From the NCBI GenBank assembly GCA_937127205.1, contig CAKZLS010000338.1, positions 1 through 7,093 on the forward strand: DNA of 7,093 nucleotides. Direction: 5' to 3'. How positions within the stretch are numbered: the first letter of the stretch is position 1; each line of letters begins with the position of its first letter. Origin of the DNA: an uncultured Rhodospirillales bacterium (lineage in GTDB: Bacteria; Pseudomonadota; Alphaproteobacteria; Rhodospirillales; Defluviicoccaceae). A program made the translations under genes and the position numbers. The notes under the pieces were generated by a model. It was not told the origin of the DNA, did no database searches, and saw only the letters and a list, made by a program, of their open reading frames with translations. This document shows, piece after piece, positions 6,821-7,093 of the stretch.

Positions 6821-6858
6821 GTGAAAAATTGGAACCATTCACACAGACGGAGTCTGCA

Positions 6859-7093
6859 ATGAAGAATGAAGTGCGCTTGGTGGGAGAAATCAAGCAGAAA
6901 CCGCAATCTAGCAAGGCCTTAAGCGAAATCTCGAGAAGTGGGGTGTCGGTTCTGGCGATGGTCTTGGTGCTGGGCGTCGGCGGTTTATCGGCACCGGTTC
7001 TGGCGGCCGAAGCCGATGCGATTATCGATGAGGGTCAGAAGGAACAAGAAGAACAGACCCGCGAACAGGAAATCGAGGATTTCGAGCCATCGT
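6859..7093 (+). CDS. Exported protein of unknown family, N-terminal part (cut by window end)
   Basis: The first 78 codons of a gene running off the right edge. The ATG at 6859 is preceded by CGGAG about 6 bases upstream, a good ribosome binding site. Residues 1-26 form a long basic n-region, followed by the hydrophobic core VSVLAMVLVLGVGGLSAPVL and a likely signal-peptidase site near ALA-type residues (VLAAEA, about residue 50). The mature start is very acidic and Glu/Gln-rich (EGQKEQEEQTREQEIEDFEP) and could form a short coiled coil. I do not recognise a family. Being downstream of a cobalamin riboswitch and a Fur box suggests an envelope protein for cobalamin or iron-complex uptake. A TonB-dependent receptor such as BtuB is one possibility, but no TonB box or plug domain is visible in the part present. 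Confidence 0.75.
   Translation, partial: MKNEVRLVGEIKQKPQSSKALSEISRSGVSVLAMVLVLGVGGLSAPVLAAEADAIIDEGQKEQEEQTREQEIEDFEPS

Larger units (their letters stand above)
6461..6858 (+). other. Long leader between riboswitch and exported-protein gene
   Basis: Nearly 400 bases without a recognisable gene. It contains a small hairpin overlapping an AGGAG sequence (6540-6551), a short GTG frame of 33 codons (6560-6661), a TATAAT box, a Fur-like palindrome, a 41-codon frame (6737-6862) and a strong hairpin (6782-6820). The longer minus-strand frames here look like chance. The region could hold the riboswitch expression platform plus a second, iron-controlled promoter. Confidence 0.6.

Noticed and set aside
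6544..6906. Minus-strand frames of 120 and 71 codons over the leader
   Set aside because: They are antisense to regulatory elements and the start of the exported gene, and their composition is shadow-like.

Overview
The window looks like a chromosomal segment of an alphaproteobacterium, probably Rhodospirillales-like. The main reason is the gene string ChvI-ChvG-HprK-RapZ-EIIA(Man)-HPr on the minus strand, in the order typical of that class. The coding DNA is moderately GC-rich. The taxon is inferred from gene order and protein character only; no search was run.

Layout. Positions 12-4551 (minus strand, transcribed right to left) hold six closely packed genes. They are a response regulator (chvI), its membrane sensor kinase (chvG), a short HPr kinase/phosphorylase (hprK), RapZ, a mannose-class EIIA and HPr. 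ChvG/ChvI senses envelope or acid-type signals. The remaining genes form a regulatory phosphotransferase module with no sugar permease in view: HprK would act on HPr Ser55, and HPr His24 would pass phosphate to the EIIA His.

Positions 4552-5133 are about 580 bases with no convincing intact gene. They carry the chvI ribosome binding site, a possible chvI promoter and a doubtful fragment of decayed coding sequence. In many relatives pckA is expected next to chvI, but it is not seen here.

Positions 5134-6216 (plus strand) encode an EamA/DMT-family membrane transporter whose last ~60 residues are extremely histidine-rich. A textbook cobalamin riboswitch follows at 6267-6460. After it comes a ~400-base leader containing a Fur-type palindrome next to a TATAAT box, a strong hairpin and two small ORFs. 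The window ends in the first 78 codons of an exported acidic protein starting at 6859. The right side therefore looks like a B12- and iron-responsive locus beside a metal-binding transporter. The most interesting signal is the apparent double control (riboswitch plus Fur box) of an unidentified exported protein. No CRISPR array, insertion sequence, rRNA or tRNA was seen.
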